A stretch of DNA of 64,000 bases, taken from Bacillota bacterium. GTDB taxonomy: Bacteria > Bacillota > UBA4882 > UBA8346. The stretch's first letter is position 1. The number at the start of each line of letters is the position of its first letter. The translations under genes were made by a program, and so were the position numbers. The stretch is taken from positions 124,001 through 188,000 of the forward strand of contig JAEXFN010000018.1 of the NCBI GenBank assembly GCA_023400055.1, given 5' to 3'. This document shows positions 34,231 through 43,268 of this stretch, one piece after another. Under the pieces are notes generated by a model. That model saw only the letters and a list, made by a program, of their open reading frames with translations. It was not told the DNA's origin and did no database searches.

Positions 34231-35748
34231 GTGGAACAATACATTTTGGAAATGCGGCAGATCACCAAAGAATTTCCAGGGGTGCGAGCCCTCAAAAACG
34301 TCAGTTTCCAAGTGAAGCCCGGCGAGATTCACGCCCTCTGCGGCGAGAACGGCGCCGGCAAATCGACCCTGATGAAAGTGCTGAGCGGAGTCCACCCGTA
34401 CGGCAGTTACACCGGCGAGATTTTGATCGACGGCATTCCGCAATGCTTCCCCAATATCAAGGCTTCGGAAGAGGCCGGCATCGCCATTATCAATCAGGAA
34501 CTTTCAGTCATCAAACAGTTGAATATCGGCGAAAACATCTTTCTCGGCAATGAGCCGAATCGCCACGGCATCATCGACTGGCCCAAACTTTATTTCGAAA
34601 CTTCCAAGTGGCTGGAGGAAGTGGGTTTAAAATTACGGCCCGACACCAAGGTGGTTAATCTGGGCGTTGGTCAGCAACAATTGGTGGAGATCGCCAAAGC
34701 CGTCTCCAAACAGGCCCGGATCCTGATCCTCGACGAACCGACCGCCGCCTTGACCGAGACCGAGGTCGAGACCTTGATGGGAATTCTGCGTCGTCTCCGG
34801 GCGGGCGGTGTGTCCTGTATTTATATATCGCATAAAATCTCGGAGGTCTTCACCATCGCCGACACCATCACCGTCCTGCGCGACGGCGAGACCATCGCCA
34901 CCAAGCCGGCGACCGCGACCTCCGAAAACGAAGTGATCGCGATGATGGTCGGCCGGGAGCTCTCGGAGCGGTTCCCCCGGGTCGATCATCATCACGGCGA
35001 GGTGGTGCTGGAGGTCGAGAATTTCCAGGTCTTCGATCCTGACAATCCCAACCGCCAGATCATCTTCGACGCCAGCTTCAGCGTACGAAAAGGCGAGATC
35101 CTCGGCATCGCCGGGCTGATGGGCGCCGGCCGGACCGAGCTGGTCTCCAGCATCTTCGGCGGTTTCCCCGGCCCGCATACCGGCCAGATCCGCATCAACG
35201 GCCGAGCGGTGACCATTCACTCCCCGGTAAACGCGATTCAGCAAGGCATCGCCCTGGTGACCGAGGACCGCAAACGGTTCGGATTGGTGCTGGGGCAGGA
35301 CGTCAAAAAGAACTTGACCCTGGCCTGTCTGGATGAGCTATGCAACTACCAGATGATCAACTTTAACGAGGAGATCAAGCAAAGCCAGGAACAAATGGCC
35401 GCGCTGCGGATCAAGGCCCCGTCGCTCACTTCCAACGTCAATAACCTGAGCGGCGGCAATCAGCAAAAGGTGGTCGTCGGGAAATGGCTCCTGACCAAAC
35501 CGCAGATCCTGATCCTCGACGAGCCGACCCGGGGCATCGACGTCGGCGCCAAATTTGAGATTTACAATATCATGAACGAGCTCAAAATGAACGGAGTCGC
35601 CATCATCATGGTCTCTTCGGAACTCCCGGAGATCCTGGGCATGAGCGACCGGATTCTGGTAATGCACGAAGGCCGCATCAGCGGCGAATTCTTGTACAAC
35701 GAGGCCGACCAGGAAAAGATCATGTTGGCCGCTACAGGAGGGATTTAA
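34231..35748 (+). CDS. xylG: D-xylose-type ABC transporter ATPase
   Basis: Double ATPase of 505 residues. First domain: Walker A GENGAGKST, Walker B ILDEPTA. Second domain: altered P-loop GLMGAGRTE, signature LSGGNQQK, Walker B ILDEPTRG. It ends ATGGI, and the permease ATG starts in the next base. The GTG start has AGAGGAGG upstream. It energises sugar import with the XylH-like permease. Confidence 0.92.
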   Translation: MEQYILEMRQITKEFPGVRALKNVSFQVKPGEIHALCGENGAGKSTLMKVLSGVHPYGSYTGEILIDGIPQCFPNIKASEEAGIAIINQELSVIKQLNIGENIFLGNEPNRHGIIDWPKLYFETSKWLEEVGLKLRPDTKVVNLGVGQQQLVEIAKAVSKQARILILDEPTAALTETEVETLMGILRRLRAGGVSCIYISHKISEVFTIADTITVLRDGETIATKPATATSENEVIAMMVGRELSERFPRVDHHHGEVVLEVENFQVFDPDNPNRQIIFDASFSVRKGEILGIAGLMGAGRTELVSSIFGGFPGPHTGQIRINGRAVTIHSPVNAIQQGIALVTEDRKRFGLVLGQDVKKNLTLACLDELCNYQMINFNEEIKQSQEQMAALRIKAPSLTSNVNNLSGGNQQKVVVGKWLLTKPQILILDEPTRGIDVGAKFEIYNIMNELKMNGVAIIMVSSELPEILGMSDRILVMHEGRISGEFLYNEADQEKIMLAATGGI

Positions 35749-36918
35749 ATGAGCACTCAATCTTCTACCGCCGCCGCTCCGGAACAGAGCCTCTGGAAAC
35801 GCCTGTCGTTGCGGTTCGATGTGCGTTCCTACACGATGATCCTGGCGCTGGTGGTCATCTGGCTGATCTTCACCCTGTTGACCGAAGGGCAGTTTCTGAC
35901 CCCCCGGAACCTTTCGAACCTCTCGCGGCAGATGTCCATCACCGCCGTGCTGGCCATCGGGATGGTCATGGTGATCGTCGCCACCCACATCGATCTCTCG
36001 GTCGGCTCGCTGCTCGGTCTCACCGGCGGCATCGCCGCGGTGTTGCAGGTCTGGTACCACTGGGATACCCCTTGGGCCATCCTGGCTGCGCTGGCGCTGG
36101 GCGCGCTCGTCGGGGCCTGGCATGGTTTCTGGGTCGCCTATCAGAAAGTGCCGGCCTTCATCGTCACCCTGGCCGGTTACATGGCTTACCGCGGCATCGT
36201 GCTCGGCGCACTCAAAGGCCTGACGGTTGCGCCGATGTTTCCCAGCTTTAAGATCATCTCCAGCGGTTATTTGGAGCTGATCCCGGGCATTATCCTGGTG
36301 GTCATCTCGATCGTGGGCCTGATCTTCGGCCGGTTCCGGTCGCGGGCCGCCAAGCTCCGTTACGGTTTCGACGTCCGGCCGCTGCCCCTGGAGATCTTGC
36401 AACTGGTCTTTTATTGCGCCTTGATCATCTTGGCGACCTATACCCTGTATCAATACGAAGGGATCCCCTACCCGGTCATCTTGGTGCTGATCCTGACCTT
36501 AATCTTCTCCTTCATCACCAATAACACCAAGTTCGGCCGGCAAGTATACGCCATGGGCGGCAACGTCGAGGCGGCCCGGCTCTCCGGCATCAATGTCCGC
36601 CGCCGGACCATGCTGGTCTTCATCCTGGCCGGCCTGCTGGCCTCAATCGCCGGCGTCCTGACCACCGCCCGGTTGAACGCCGCCACTATCACTGCCGGAA
36701 CCGGCGCCGAAATGGATGCCATCGCCTCCTGCGTCATCGGCGGCACCAGCCTGATGGGCGGCGTCGGCAACATCCCCGGAGCGATCATCGGCGCTCTGGT
36801 CATGGCCAGCCTCGACAACGGGATGTCGATGATGAACACCGAATCGTTCTGGCAGTTCATCATCAAAGGTTTCATCCTGCTGCTGGCGGTCTGGATGGAT
36901 ATTAAGACCAAGAAATAA
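35749..36918 (+). CDS. xylH: D-xylose-type ABC transporter permease
   Basis: Permease of 389 residues, longer than RbsC proteins because of an extra hydrophilic loop and helices around residues 180-240, as usual for XylH. It has THIDLSVGSLLGLTGG and, near the end, GGTSLMGGVGN for ATPase contact. The ATG follows the ATPase stop directly (TAAATG), with GGAGGG upstream. A strong terminator lies 40 bp downstream. Confidence 0.92.
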   Translation: MSTQSSTAAAPEQSLWKRLSLRFDVRSYTMILALVVIWLIFTLLTEGQFLTPRNLSNLSRQMSITAVLAIGMVMVIVATHIDLSVGSLLGLTGGIAAVLQVWYHWDTPWAILAALALGALVGAWHGFWVAYQKVPAFIVTLAGYMAYRGIVLGALKGLTVAPMFPSFKIISSGYLELIPGIILVVISIVGLIFGRFRSRAAKLRYGFDVRPLPLEILQLVFYCALIILATYTLYQYEGIPYPVILVLILTLIFSFITNNTKFGRQVYAMGGNVEAARLSGINVRRRTMLVFILAGLLASIAGVLTTARLNAATITAGTGAEMDAIASCVIGGTSLMGGVGNIPGAIIGALVMASLDNGMSMMNTESFWQFIIKGFILLLAVWMDIKTKK

Positions 36919-36958
36919 GCGGTTCGAAATCCTGCACTTTCCTCCTCAATTTCTTAAA

Positions 36959-36990
36959 CCAGCCCGGACCCTTTTCCGGGCTGGCTTTGT
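36959..36990 (+). terminator. Intrinsic terminator of the xyl-type operon
   Basis: CCAGCCCGG, loop ACCCTTTT, CCGGGCTGG, then CTTTGTT. Confidence 0.85.
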
Positions 36991-37062
36991 TGGCTCTTTA
37001 GCACGAATTCCACCGCAACAAAATGCTATTCCCGCGCAATGTTATAATTGGGTGCCAATGAT

Positions 37063-37128
37063 ACAACATATTAATGATAGTTCTTCGCAATTGATTTTAG
37101 AGACAATCTTTTACAGTCGTGCTATGAT
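37063..37128 (+). promoter_or_regulatory. mgl-type operon promoter with shared 37-bp upstream element
   Basis: The element at 37063-37099 is followed by GAGACA (37100-37105), a 17-bp spacer and TATGAT (37123-37128) with extended TGC. Same architecture as the promoter at 32959. Confidence 0.78.
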
Positions 37129-37191
37129 TAAAAGGCTGCTGGGATTAAGCGCTTCCCGGCAAGAGAAAAAATAATTTAGGAGGGAATGAAG

Positions 37192-38199
37192 TTGAGAAAA
37201 ACAGCAGTATTGGCAACCGTCGTGGCAGTATTGGTGGTTTTGGTGGCCGGGGCCTTCGTGAGCGCCGCCAACCCGATCAACATCGGATGCGCCATCTATA
37301 AGTTCGACGATACCTTCATGACCGGCGTCCGCAACGCCATCCAGACCGCAGCCGCCAAGAAAGCCCGGGTCGAGATGGTGGACAGCCAAAATTCCCAACC
37401 GACCCAGAATGACAAGATCGACCTCTTCATCACCAAACGGATGAACGCCCTGGCCATCAACCCGGTGGACCGGACCGCCGCGGGCGTAATCATCGACAAG
37501 GCGAAAGCCGCCAACATCCCGGTGGTCTTCTTCAACCGGGAGCCGTTGCCCGATGATATGAAAAAATGGGATAAAGTCTATTATGTCGGCGCCAAGGCCG
37601 AACAGTCCGGCACCATCGAGGGCCAACTCCTCGTCGATTACTGGAAGGCTCATCCCGAGGCCGACAAGAATAAGGACGGCGTGCTGCAGTACGTCATGCT
37701 GAAAGGTGAACCGGGACACCAAGACGCCGAGCTGCGGACCAAATACTCCATCGCCACCATCCAGGAAGCCGGCATCAAAGTTGAGAAACTCGCCGAAGAC
37801 ACCGCCATGTGGGACCGGGTCAAAGGCCAAGAGAAAATGGCCGCTTTCTTAGCCGCTCACGGCGATAAGATCGAAGCCGTGCTGGCCAACAACGACGACA
37901 TGGCCCTCGGCGCCATCGAAGCGTTGAAAGCCGCCGGATACTTCAAGGGCGGCAAATACATGCCGGTCGTCGGCGTGGACGCCACCGCCCCTGGCATCAA
38001 AGCGCTCGAGGACGGCACCATGCTCGGAACCGTCTTGAACGACGCCAAGAACCAAGGCAAAGCCACCTTCAACCTGGCCTACGTGTTGGCCCAAAAGAAG
38101 ACCCCGACCAAAGCCAACACCGGTTATGACGTCCAAGGCAAATATATCTGGGTTCCTTACAAAAAGATCACCAAGGCCAACATCGACGACGCGAAGTGA
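37192..38199 (+). CDS. mglB: Galactose/glucose-type ABC transporter substrate-binding protein (MglB-like)
   Basis: Secreted binding protein of about 335 residues; signal peptide VLATVVAVLVVLVAGAFVSA. MglB marks are the calcium loop DKNKDGVLQY, FFNREPLP, LANNDDMALGAI and VVGVDATAPG. Start choice: the ATG at 37186 sits one or two bases after AGGAGGG, too close, whereas the TTG at 37192 has normal spacing. The same arrangement of a decoy codon before a TTG occurs at the binding protein near 5.2 kb. Galactose or glucose is the expected ligand. First gene of the mgl-type operon. Confidence 0.9.
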   Translation: MRKTAVLATVVAVLVVLVAGAFVSAANPINIGCAIYKFDDTFMTGVRNAIQTAAAKKARVEMVDSQNSQPTQNDKIDLFITKRMNALAINPVDRTAAGVIIDKAKAANIPVVFFNREPLPDDMKKWDKVYYVGAKAEQSGTIEGQLLVDYWKAHPEADKNKDGVLQYVMLKGEPGHQDAELRTKYSIATIQEAGIKVEKLAEDTAMWDRVKGQEKMAAFLAAHGDKIEAVLANNDDMALGAIEALKAAGYFKGGKYMPVVGVDATAPGIKALEDGTMLGTVLNDAKNQGKATFNLAYVLAQKKTPTKANTGYDVQGKYIWVPYKKITKANIDDAK

Positions 38200-38233
38200 G
38201 CGTCTTACCGAAATAGCGAATATGCAGGATCTT

Positions 38234-38265
38234 AAAAGCGAGGGAGCAGTAGCTCCCTTGCTTTT
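38234..38265 (+). terminator. Intercistronic stem-loop after mglB-like gene
   Basis: AAAAGC-AGGGAGC, loop AGTA, GCTCCCT-GCTTTT. Symmetric stem with a short T-run; it probably reduces expression of the downstream ATPase relative to the binding protein, as at 34126. Confidence 0.7.
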
Positions 38266-38323
38266 CTAAAAGGGCATTGTAATTCATAAAATGTCATCAA
38301 GAACCGGTGCAGGGGGCAATGCA

Positions 38324-39838
38324 ATGAGTGATAATACCTATCTGCTCGAAATGAAGGACATTTCCAAGGAATTTCCCGGCGTGAAGGCGCTCGATGATGT
38401 GTCGCTCAGCGTGCGCGCCGGAACGGTTCACGCCCTGATGGGCGAGAACGGCGCCGGTAAATCGACCCTGATGAAATGTTTATTCGGAATCTATAACCCG
38501 GATTCGGGGACCATCCAGCTGAACGGCAAGCCCGTTACGCTCTCGGGTCCCAAAGCCGCCTTGGATCAGGGCATCTCCATGATCCACCAGGAGTTGCATC
38601 CGGTGCCGTACCGCAACGTCATGGAGAACATGTGGTTGGGCCGCTTCCCCATGAAAAATTACGGCCCCATCCGGCTGGTCGACCACAAGAAGATGCGCCA
38701 GGACACCGAGCAACTCTTAAAAAGCCTGGAGATGGAGGTCGATCCCGGCACGATCGTGGGCAGCCTGTCCGTATCCAAGGTCCAATCCATCGAAATTGCC
38801 AAAGCCGTTTCCTACGATTCCAAAGTGATCATCATGGATGAACCGACCTCATCCCTCACTGAAAATGAAGTGGAGCACCTCTTCAAAATCATCCGCAACC
38901 TGAAGAGTCGCGGCGTAGCGATTATCTATATTTCGCACAAGATCGAGGAGATCCTGAAGATCGCCGACGAGGTGACCATCATGCGGGATGGCAAGACCGT
39001 CGGCACCTGGCTCGCTTCGGAACTGACCACCGATCTGATCATCTCGCGCATGGTCGGGCGGGATCTGACCCACCGTTTCCCGGAACGGCACAATGTGCCC
39101 GGCGAGGTCGTTTTAAAAGTGGAGCATCTGAAGTCGCCCGCGCTGAAATCCTTTCAAAACGTCTCCTTTGACCTTCGGAAAGGCGAAATTTTGGGCATCG
39201 GCGGACTGGTGGGCGCGCAACGCACCGAATTAATCGAAGCGTTATTCGGCTTGCGGACGATCGAGTCCGGCAATATTTTGCTGAACGGAAAGCCGATCCG
39301 GATCAAATCTTCCGTCCAAGCCATTAAGCATAAAATGGCCTTGCTGACCGAGGAACGCCGGGTGACTGGCATCTTTCCGGTCCTGTCGGTGCTGGAGAAC
39401 ACCGTAATCGCCAACCTCGGCAAATACATCAAGTTCGGCCTGTTAAACGATAAAACCCGCAAAGATGACGCGGATGTCAGCATCAACCGCCTGCGCATCA
39501 AAACCCCGTCGCTGAGGACCCTGATCAAGGACCTCTCCGGCGGCAACCAGCAGAAAGTGCTGTTTGCGCGGTGGCTGTTGACCGAGCCCGATATCCTGCT
39601 ACTCGATGAACCGACCCGCGGCATCGACGTCGGCGCCAAATACGAGATCTACACCATCATCGCCGATCTGGCCCAGCAGGGCAAGAGCATTATCATGATC
39701 TCCTCCGAAATGCCCGAACTGCTCGGCATGTCCGACCGGATCATGGTGATGTGCGCCGGGAAACTATCCGGGATCGTCGACGGCAAGACCACCACGCAGG
39801 AAGAGATCATGCGTCTGGCCACTCAGTTTATGGTCTAA
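38324..39838 (+). CDS. mglA: Galactose-type ABC transporter ATPase (MglA-like)
   Basis: Double ATPase of 504 residues: Walker A GENGAGKST, Walker B IMDEPTS, a degenerate second P-loop GLVGAQRTE, signature LSGGNQQK and LLDEPTRG. It matches MglA in pattern (VHALMGENGAGKST, LEHPVPYRN-like Q-loop region). The ATG at 38324 has AGGGGG nine bases upstream; an earlier in-frame ATG at 38291 lacks a site. Confidence 0.92.
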   Translation: MSDNTYLLEMKDISKEFPGVKALDDVSLSVRAGTVHALMGENGAGKSTLMKCLFGIYNPDSGTIQLNGKPVTLSGPKAALDQGISMIHQELHPVPYRNVMENMWLGRFPMKNYGPIRLVDHKKMRQDTEQLLKSLEMEVDPGTIVGSLSVSKVQSIEIAKAVSYDSKVIIMDEPTSSLTENEVEHLFKIIRNLKSRGVAIIYISHKIEEILKIADEVTIMRDGKTVGTWLASELTTDLIISRMVGRDLTHRFPERHNVPGEVVLKVEHLKSPALKSFQNVSFDLRKGEILGIGGLVGAQRTELIEALFGLRTIESGNILLNGKPIRIKSSVQAIKHKMALLTEERRVTGIFPVLSVLENTVIANLGKYIKFGLLNDKTRKDDADVSINRLRIKTPSLRTLIKDLSGGNQQKVLFARWLLTEPDILLLDEPTRGIDVGAKYEIYTIIADLAQQGKSIIMISSEMPELLGMSDRIMVMCAGKLSGIVDGKTTTQEEIMRLATQFMV

Positions 39839-39895
39839 AAGCGTTGTGATAACGCCTGACTTAAGGTCGGGGCGACACAAAGCGCAGAGAAGCGA
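39837..39895 (+). repeat. Copy B of the GCGTTGT-plus-hairpin motif
   Basis: AAAAGCGTTGTGATAA is followed by a hairpin CGCCTGAC-TTAA-GGTCGGGGCG, then ACACAAAGCGC, which can pair back to GCGTTGTG. It starts in the stop codon region of the ATPase gene and lies in the mglA-mglC gap. Confidence 0.5.
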
Positions 39896-39985
39896 GGGAT
39901 AAAGTCGTTTTAGACGCCTTGCCGGACGATTTTCCGATTCGAAGACTTTATGACCTGGCTTTTAGAAAGCAAGGAGGATCACACG

Positions 39986-40993
39986 ATGGATTTTAAGAAG
40001 CTCTCCAATTTCGTTTATCAAAATGCCATTTATTTCGTATTATTGGCGCTGGTCATCGTCACCGCCTTTATTGACCCGCGCTTCATTTCGATCACCTGTC
40101 TCCGGGATATTCTGCTCCAGTCCTCGACGCGGATGATCATCGCCCTGGGCGCGGTCTTCGCCATCCTGACCGCCGGCGCCGACCTTTCCGCCGGCCGCAT
40201 GGTCGGACTGGCCGCGGTCATCTCCGCTTCGATGCTGCAGGCCCCGGACTATCTGCGGCTGTTCTTTCCGGGCCTGCCGCACCTGCCGCTGATCATCCCG
40301 ATCCTGCTGGCGATCCTGGCTTGCACCATCTTCGGCCTGATCAACGGCTTTATCGTGGCCCGCTTCGGGGTACCGCCGTTCATCGCCACCCTGGGCACGA
40401 TGGTCATCATTTACGGCGCCAACTCCATTTATTTCGACATGCCGCCCAACCAGTCCCAACCCATCGGCGGCCTGCGGGCCGACTTCACCACGGTGGGTTC
40501 CGGGGCCATCGGCAGCGGCCCCTATTCCATCCCTTTCATCGTGATTATCGCGGCCGTGGTGACGCTGCTGATGTGGGTCCTGCTGAACAAGACCCGTTTC
40601 GGCAAGAACACCTACGCCATCGGCGGCAACATCAACGCGGCCAGGGTTTCCGGCATTAACGTGGGCCGGGTCACCGTGGTGATGTATACCATCGCCGGCG
40701 CCTTGTACGGCCTGGCCGGCGTCCTGGAGGCGGCCCGCACCGGCGGTGCCACCAACAACTACGGCAACGGCTATGAGCTCGACGCCATCGCCGCCTGCGT
40801 GGTCGGCGGCGTCTCCACCACCGGCGGCATCGGCACCGTGCAGGGCATCGTCGCCGGCGTGCTGATCCTGAGCGTCATCAACTACGGGCTGACCTTCATC
40901 GGCCTCAACCCTTACTGGCAACAGATCATCAAGGGCCTGATCATCGTCAGCGCCGTGGCGGTCGATATCCGCAAATATCTGGCCAAGAAATAA
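39986..40993 (+). CDS. mglC: Galactose-type ABC transporter permease (MglC-like)
   Basis: Permease of 335 residues with eight to ten hydrophobic segments, AGADLSAGRMVGL near the front and VVGGVSTTGGIGTVQG near the end. The ATG at 39986 has AAGGAGG nine bases upstream; the frame opens earlier at 39950 without a site. Separated from the ATPase gene by 147 bp that hold the GCGTTGT motif. Followed by a strong terminator. Confidence 0.91.
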   Translation: MDFKKLSNFVYQNAIYFVLLALVIVTAFIDPRFISITCLRDILLQSSTRMIIALGAVFAILTAGADLSAGRMVGLAAVISASMLQAPDYLRLFFPGLPHLPLIIPILLAILACTIFGLINGFIVARFGVPPFIATLGTMVIIYGANSIYFDMPPNQSQPIGGLRADFTTVGSGAIGSGPYSIPFIVIIAAVVTLLMWVLLNKTRFGKNTYAIGGNINAARVSGINVGRVTVVMYTIAGALYGLAGVLEAARTGGATNNYGNGYELDAIAACVVGGVSTTGGIGTVQGIVAGVLILSVINYGLTFIGLNPYWQQIIKGLIIVSAVAVDIRKYLAKK

Positions 40994-41380
40994 TCACGCC
41001 CGGCGATGGGCTTGGCTTCATTTGAACTCTCCTCAGACACTCTCTTTTGTAAAACCCAGCCCGTATCGGGCTGGGCCTTTTTTGTCCGTCCGGGGGAAAG
41101 GCCGGGAACTCCTTCCGGACGGCCCGGAAGTCCTGGCGCAGGAGAGGACGGTTCGTCCCAAGGCTCCGTCGCCGCCTCCCAAGCGCTCGCCAATGCCATC
41201 ACTCGTTTGGAACGATCCGCCGCAGCCATGGCCGGAACCGTCGAACGATGCGGCAAAGCCGCGCCGTTCTCCGGCAGGTCCGACCCGCCCCTCTCCCGTC
41301 CGGAGATAAGAAAAGACCGCCTTCGCCAGGCAGCCTCCGAAATTCCGCTGTTTAAAAAACTCGCTCCGCCCCAACGGCTC
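40994..41380. other. Gap after the mgl-type operon
   Basis: It holds the operon terminator. The remaining 300 bp are GC-rich; a minus-strand frame over 41033-41374 has no ribosome site and no recognisable features, so no gene is called. Confidence 0.5.
41055..41083 (+). terminator. Intrinsic terminator of the mgl-type operon
   Basis: CCCAGCCCG, loop TAT, CGGGCTGGG, then CCTTTTTT. Confidence 0.93.
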
Positions 41381-42172
41381 TCACGGCTCGAGCTCGGCCA
41401 CAGAATTGATGATCCGGCCCGGCCGGTACGGAAACTTCGACACGCCCTCGCGCGTGGTCAACCCGCTCAAGACCAGAATGGTTTCCAGGCCCGATTCCAG
41501 GCCCACCTTGACGTCGGTCTCCATCCGGTCGCCGATCATCACCGCGTTCTCGGAATGCTCATCCAGGTAACGCAAGGCCAAGCGCATCACCAGCGGATTG
41601 GGTTTGCCCACAAAATAAGGGGCATAGCCGCTGGCCTTCTCCAGCAGCGCCGCGACCGCGCCGCAAGCCGGGACGTTGAAGCTCTCTCCCGGTGCCGCCG
41701 CGTCGGGATTGGTGGCGATGAAGGGAATCCCCTGTTGAATCAGCTGAGAAGCCCGGATGATCTTATCGAACGGATAGGAGTCGGTCTCGCCCAGCACCAT
41801 AAAGTCCGGATTATAATCGGTCAGCGTATAGCCGACCTCGTTGAGCGCCTGATAAAGTCCGGTGCCGCCCAACACGAAGGCCGAGCCGTGCGGCTTTTGC
41901 GACTTGATGAACTTGGCCGTGGCCATGGCGCTGCTGAAAAAATGGTCCGCCGTGACCGAGATGCCACTGGTCTGCAGCCGGTGCTGCAGATCCTGCGGCG
42001 TGTAGCGCGAATTGTTGGTGAGGATCAGAAACTTGTGGCCGCCCTGGATCAGCCGTTGGACAAACTCGCTGGCGCCGGGGATCGCCCGATCGCCGTGGAC
42101 CAAAACTCCGTCCATATCAATCAGGTACGACTTCTTTTTGGGAGCCTCGGGACTGTCATGGTTATCGTTCAT
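41381..42172 (-). CDS. NagD-like HAD-superfamily sugar phosphatase
   Basis: HAD hydrolase of 263 residues, subfamily IIA. Motif I is LIDMDGVLVHG (nucleophile Asp, acid/base Asp), motif II ILTNNSR, a cap domain in the middle (about 75-180), the Lys in VGKPNP, and motif IV MIGDRMETDV. It dephosphorylates small phosphometabolites such as sugar or nucleotide phosphates. The ATG at 42172 has GGAGG ten bases upstream. Single gene facing the mgl-type operon. Confidence 0.88.
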   Translation of the reverse strand: MNDNHDSPEAPKKKSYLIDMDGVLVHGDRAIPGASEFVQRLIQGGHKFLILTNNSRYTPQDLQHRLQTSGISVTADHFFSSAMATAKFIKSQKPHGSAFVLGGTGLYQALNEVGYTLTDYNPDFMVLGETDSYPFDKIIRASQLIQQGIPFIATNPDAAAPGESFNVPACGAVAALLEKASGYAPYFVGKPNPLVMRLALRYLDEHSENAVMIGDRMETDVKVGLESGLETILVLSGLTTREGVSKFPYRPGRIINSVAELEP

Positions 42173-42598
42173 GGGGGATAAACCTCCGCCTAATCTTAAT
42201 CTACAACCTGTGCCGTTTTAGTATTTATTCTTCCCGAACCCTGATGATTCCTGCCGGGGAATGCAGATCATCAAAAATTCACAACCGCCGTTCCAAATTT
42301 CCGGCGTATCTTTATCCGGCGGCGGCAGCAAACTATAAGGGAAGGCGGCGGGAAACGAGGCGCCTTTCGTCGGCCGGCCGCTCCCCCGGCCCGGTGTTAA
42401 CCATTTGGAAACAAGCCGCGGCGGCAAAATGTGGTACGATGTTTTGGTGTCCAAACGCCGGGCCGGGGCGCGCCGCAAAATGGTCCGGCCGCGGCCAAAA
42501 TGATAGTGGTCCGGTAGCGCGGCATCCGGCGGCGCAACGCGGCATGGCCGGAAAAACCGGACATTCGACAAAAACGCATCATTGGGAGGGCTTTATTG
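42173..42598. other. Divergent intergenic region
   Basis: About 425 bp between the HAD gene and the small protein. GGTACGAT near 42433 is a weak extended -10 candidate. No gene, repeat or terminator is convincing. Confidence 0.35.
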
Positions 42599-42787
42599 GT
42601 GGATCAGTTTGTAAAGGTCAAGGGCAAGTTTTACCGGTTGTATTCCATCGACGAGGCGGGCGAACACAGCCGCATCGGCTACTGGGTCCCGCCGCATACT
42701 TCCCGCGACGACTATGAAGTGCATTACCTGGAGGGCAATGTGACCCGGCAGACCGTCGGCGATCGCGAAATCTTGGAGATCAGCTGA
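42599..42787 (+). CDS. Small conserved-looking hypothetical protein
   Basis: Acidic-basic soluble protein of 62 residues without recognisable family: MDQFVKVKGKFYRLYSID at the start, IGYWVPPHTS in the middle and a short beta-rich end. Start GTG at 42599 has GGGAGGG nine bases upstream; TTG at 42596 is the alternative. A weak hairpin (AAAGAGG/CCTCTTT) lies downstream at 42888-42917. The clean ribosome site and even composition favour a real gene, but evidence is thin. Confidence 0.5.
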   Translation: MDQFVKVKGKFYRLYSIDEAGEHSRIGYWVPPHTSRDDYEVHYLEGNVTRQTVGDREILEIS

Positions 42788-43057
42788 CCGGGCGGGGCTC
42801 GTTCCGGCTGGCCCGGGCCTTTCGAACCTAAGTTTGCAGGGCTAGCCAAAATAGGGCTCAGCCGCTTCCCGCCGTCCCGGCATAGAAAAAGAGGCTCCGC
42901 TGGTCCGGAACCCCTCTTTCCCCAACCATCCACTATTGTAAGGAGGAACGTCCTTAGTATTGCCGGCGGTCCCTTTTTTCATACCTTTTTGGCGAAATCC
43001 CGCTCGCCGTCCCTCTCCCGGCCCTCAAAATTCGTTACTTTCCGGCCATGTTCGCTC

Positions 43058-43087
43058 TTGACACCGAACGCCAGTTTGGTCTATGTT
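43058..43087 (+). promoter_or_regulatory. Promoter of the topoisomerase IV-like genes
   Basis: TTGACA (43058-43063), 18-bp spacer, TATGTT (43082-43087). It gives a leader of about 175 nt with the GCGTTGT-hairpin motif. Confidence 0.7.
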
Positions 43088-43112
43088 TAAGAGAGAAATT
43101 ATTGTAAAATTA

Positions 43113-43150
43113 AAAGCGTTGTGGTAAGCCCGTCCATGGGACGGGCGCTC
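43113..43150 (+). repeat. Copy C of the GCGTTGT-plus-hairpin motif
   Basis: AAAAGCGTTGTGGTAA followed by hairpin GCCCGTCC-ATG-GGACGGGC, in the leader of the topoisomerase gene. Confidence 0.5.
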
Positions 43151-43268
43151 ATCCCGAGCTTTGATCCAAATTCCATTCGACGCTCGAACCGTAATTGCGA
43201 TCCGTCCCGTCAAGCACTGGAGTGCGTGGCACCGCAATGCTCAATTTGAAAACTGTGAGGTGCGACCG

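Larger units (their letters stand above)
42788..43268. other. Gap upstream of the topoisomerase genes
   Basis: Apart from a weak terminator-like hairpin near 42890-42917, the promoter at 43058 and motif C at 43113, nothing is recognised. An AAGGAGG at 42940 has no usable start codon after it. Confidence 0.45.

Noticed and set aside
41033..41374. Minus-strand gene of 113 codons after the mgl-type operon
   Set aside because: It starts with TTG without a ribosome site, is low complexity (G, R, S), and runs into the operon terminator.
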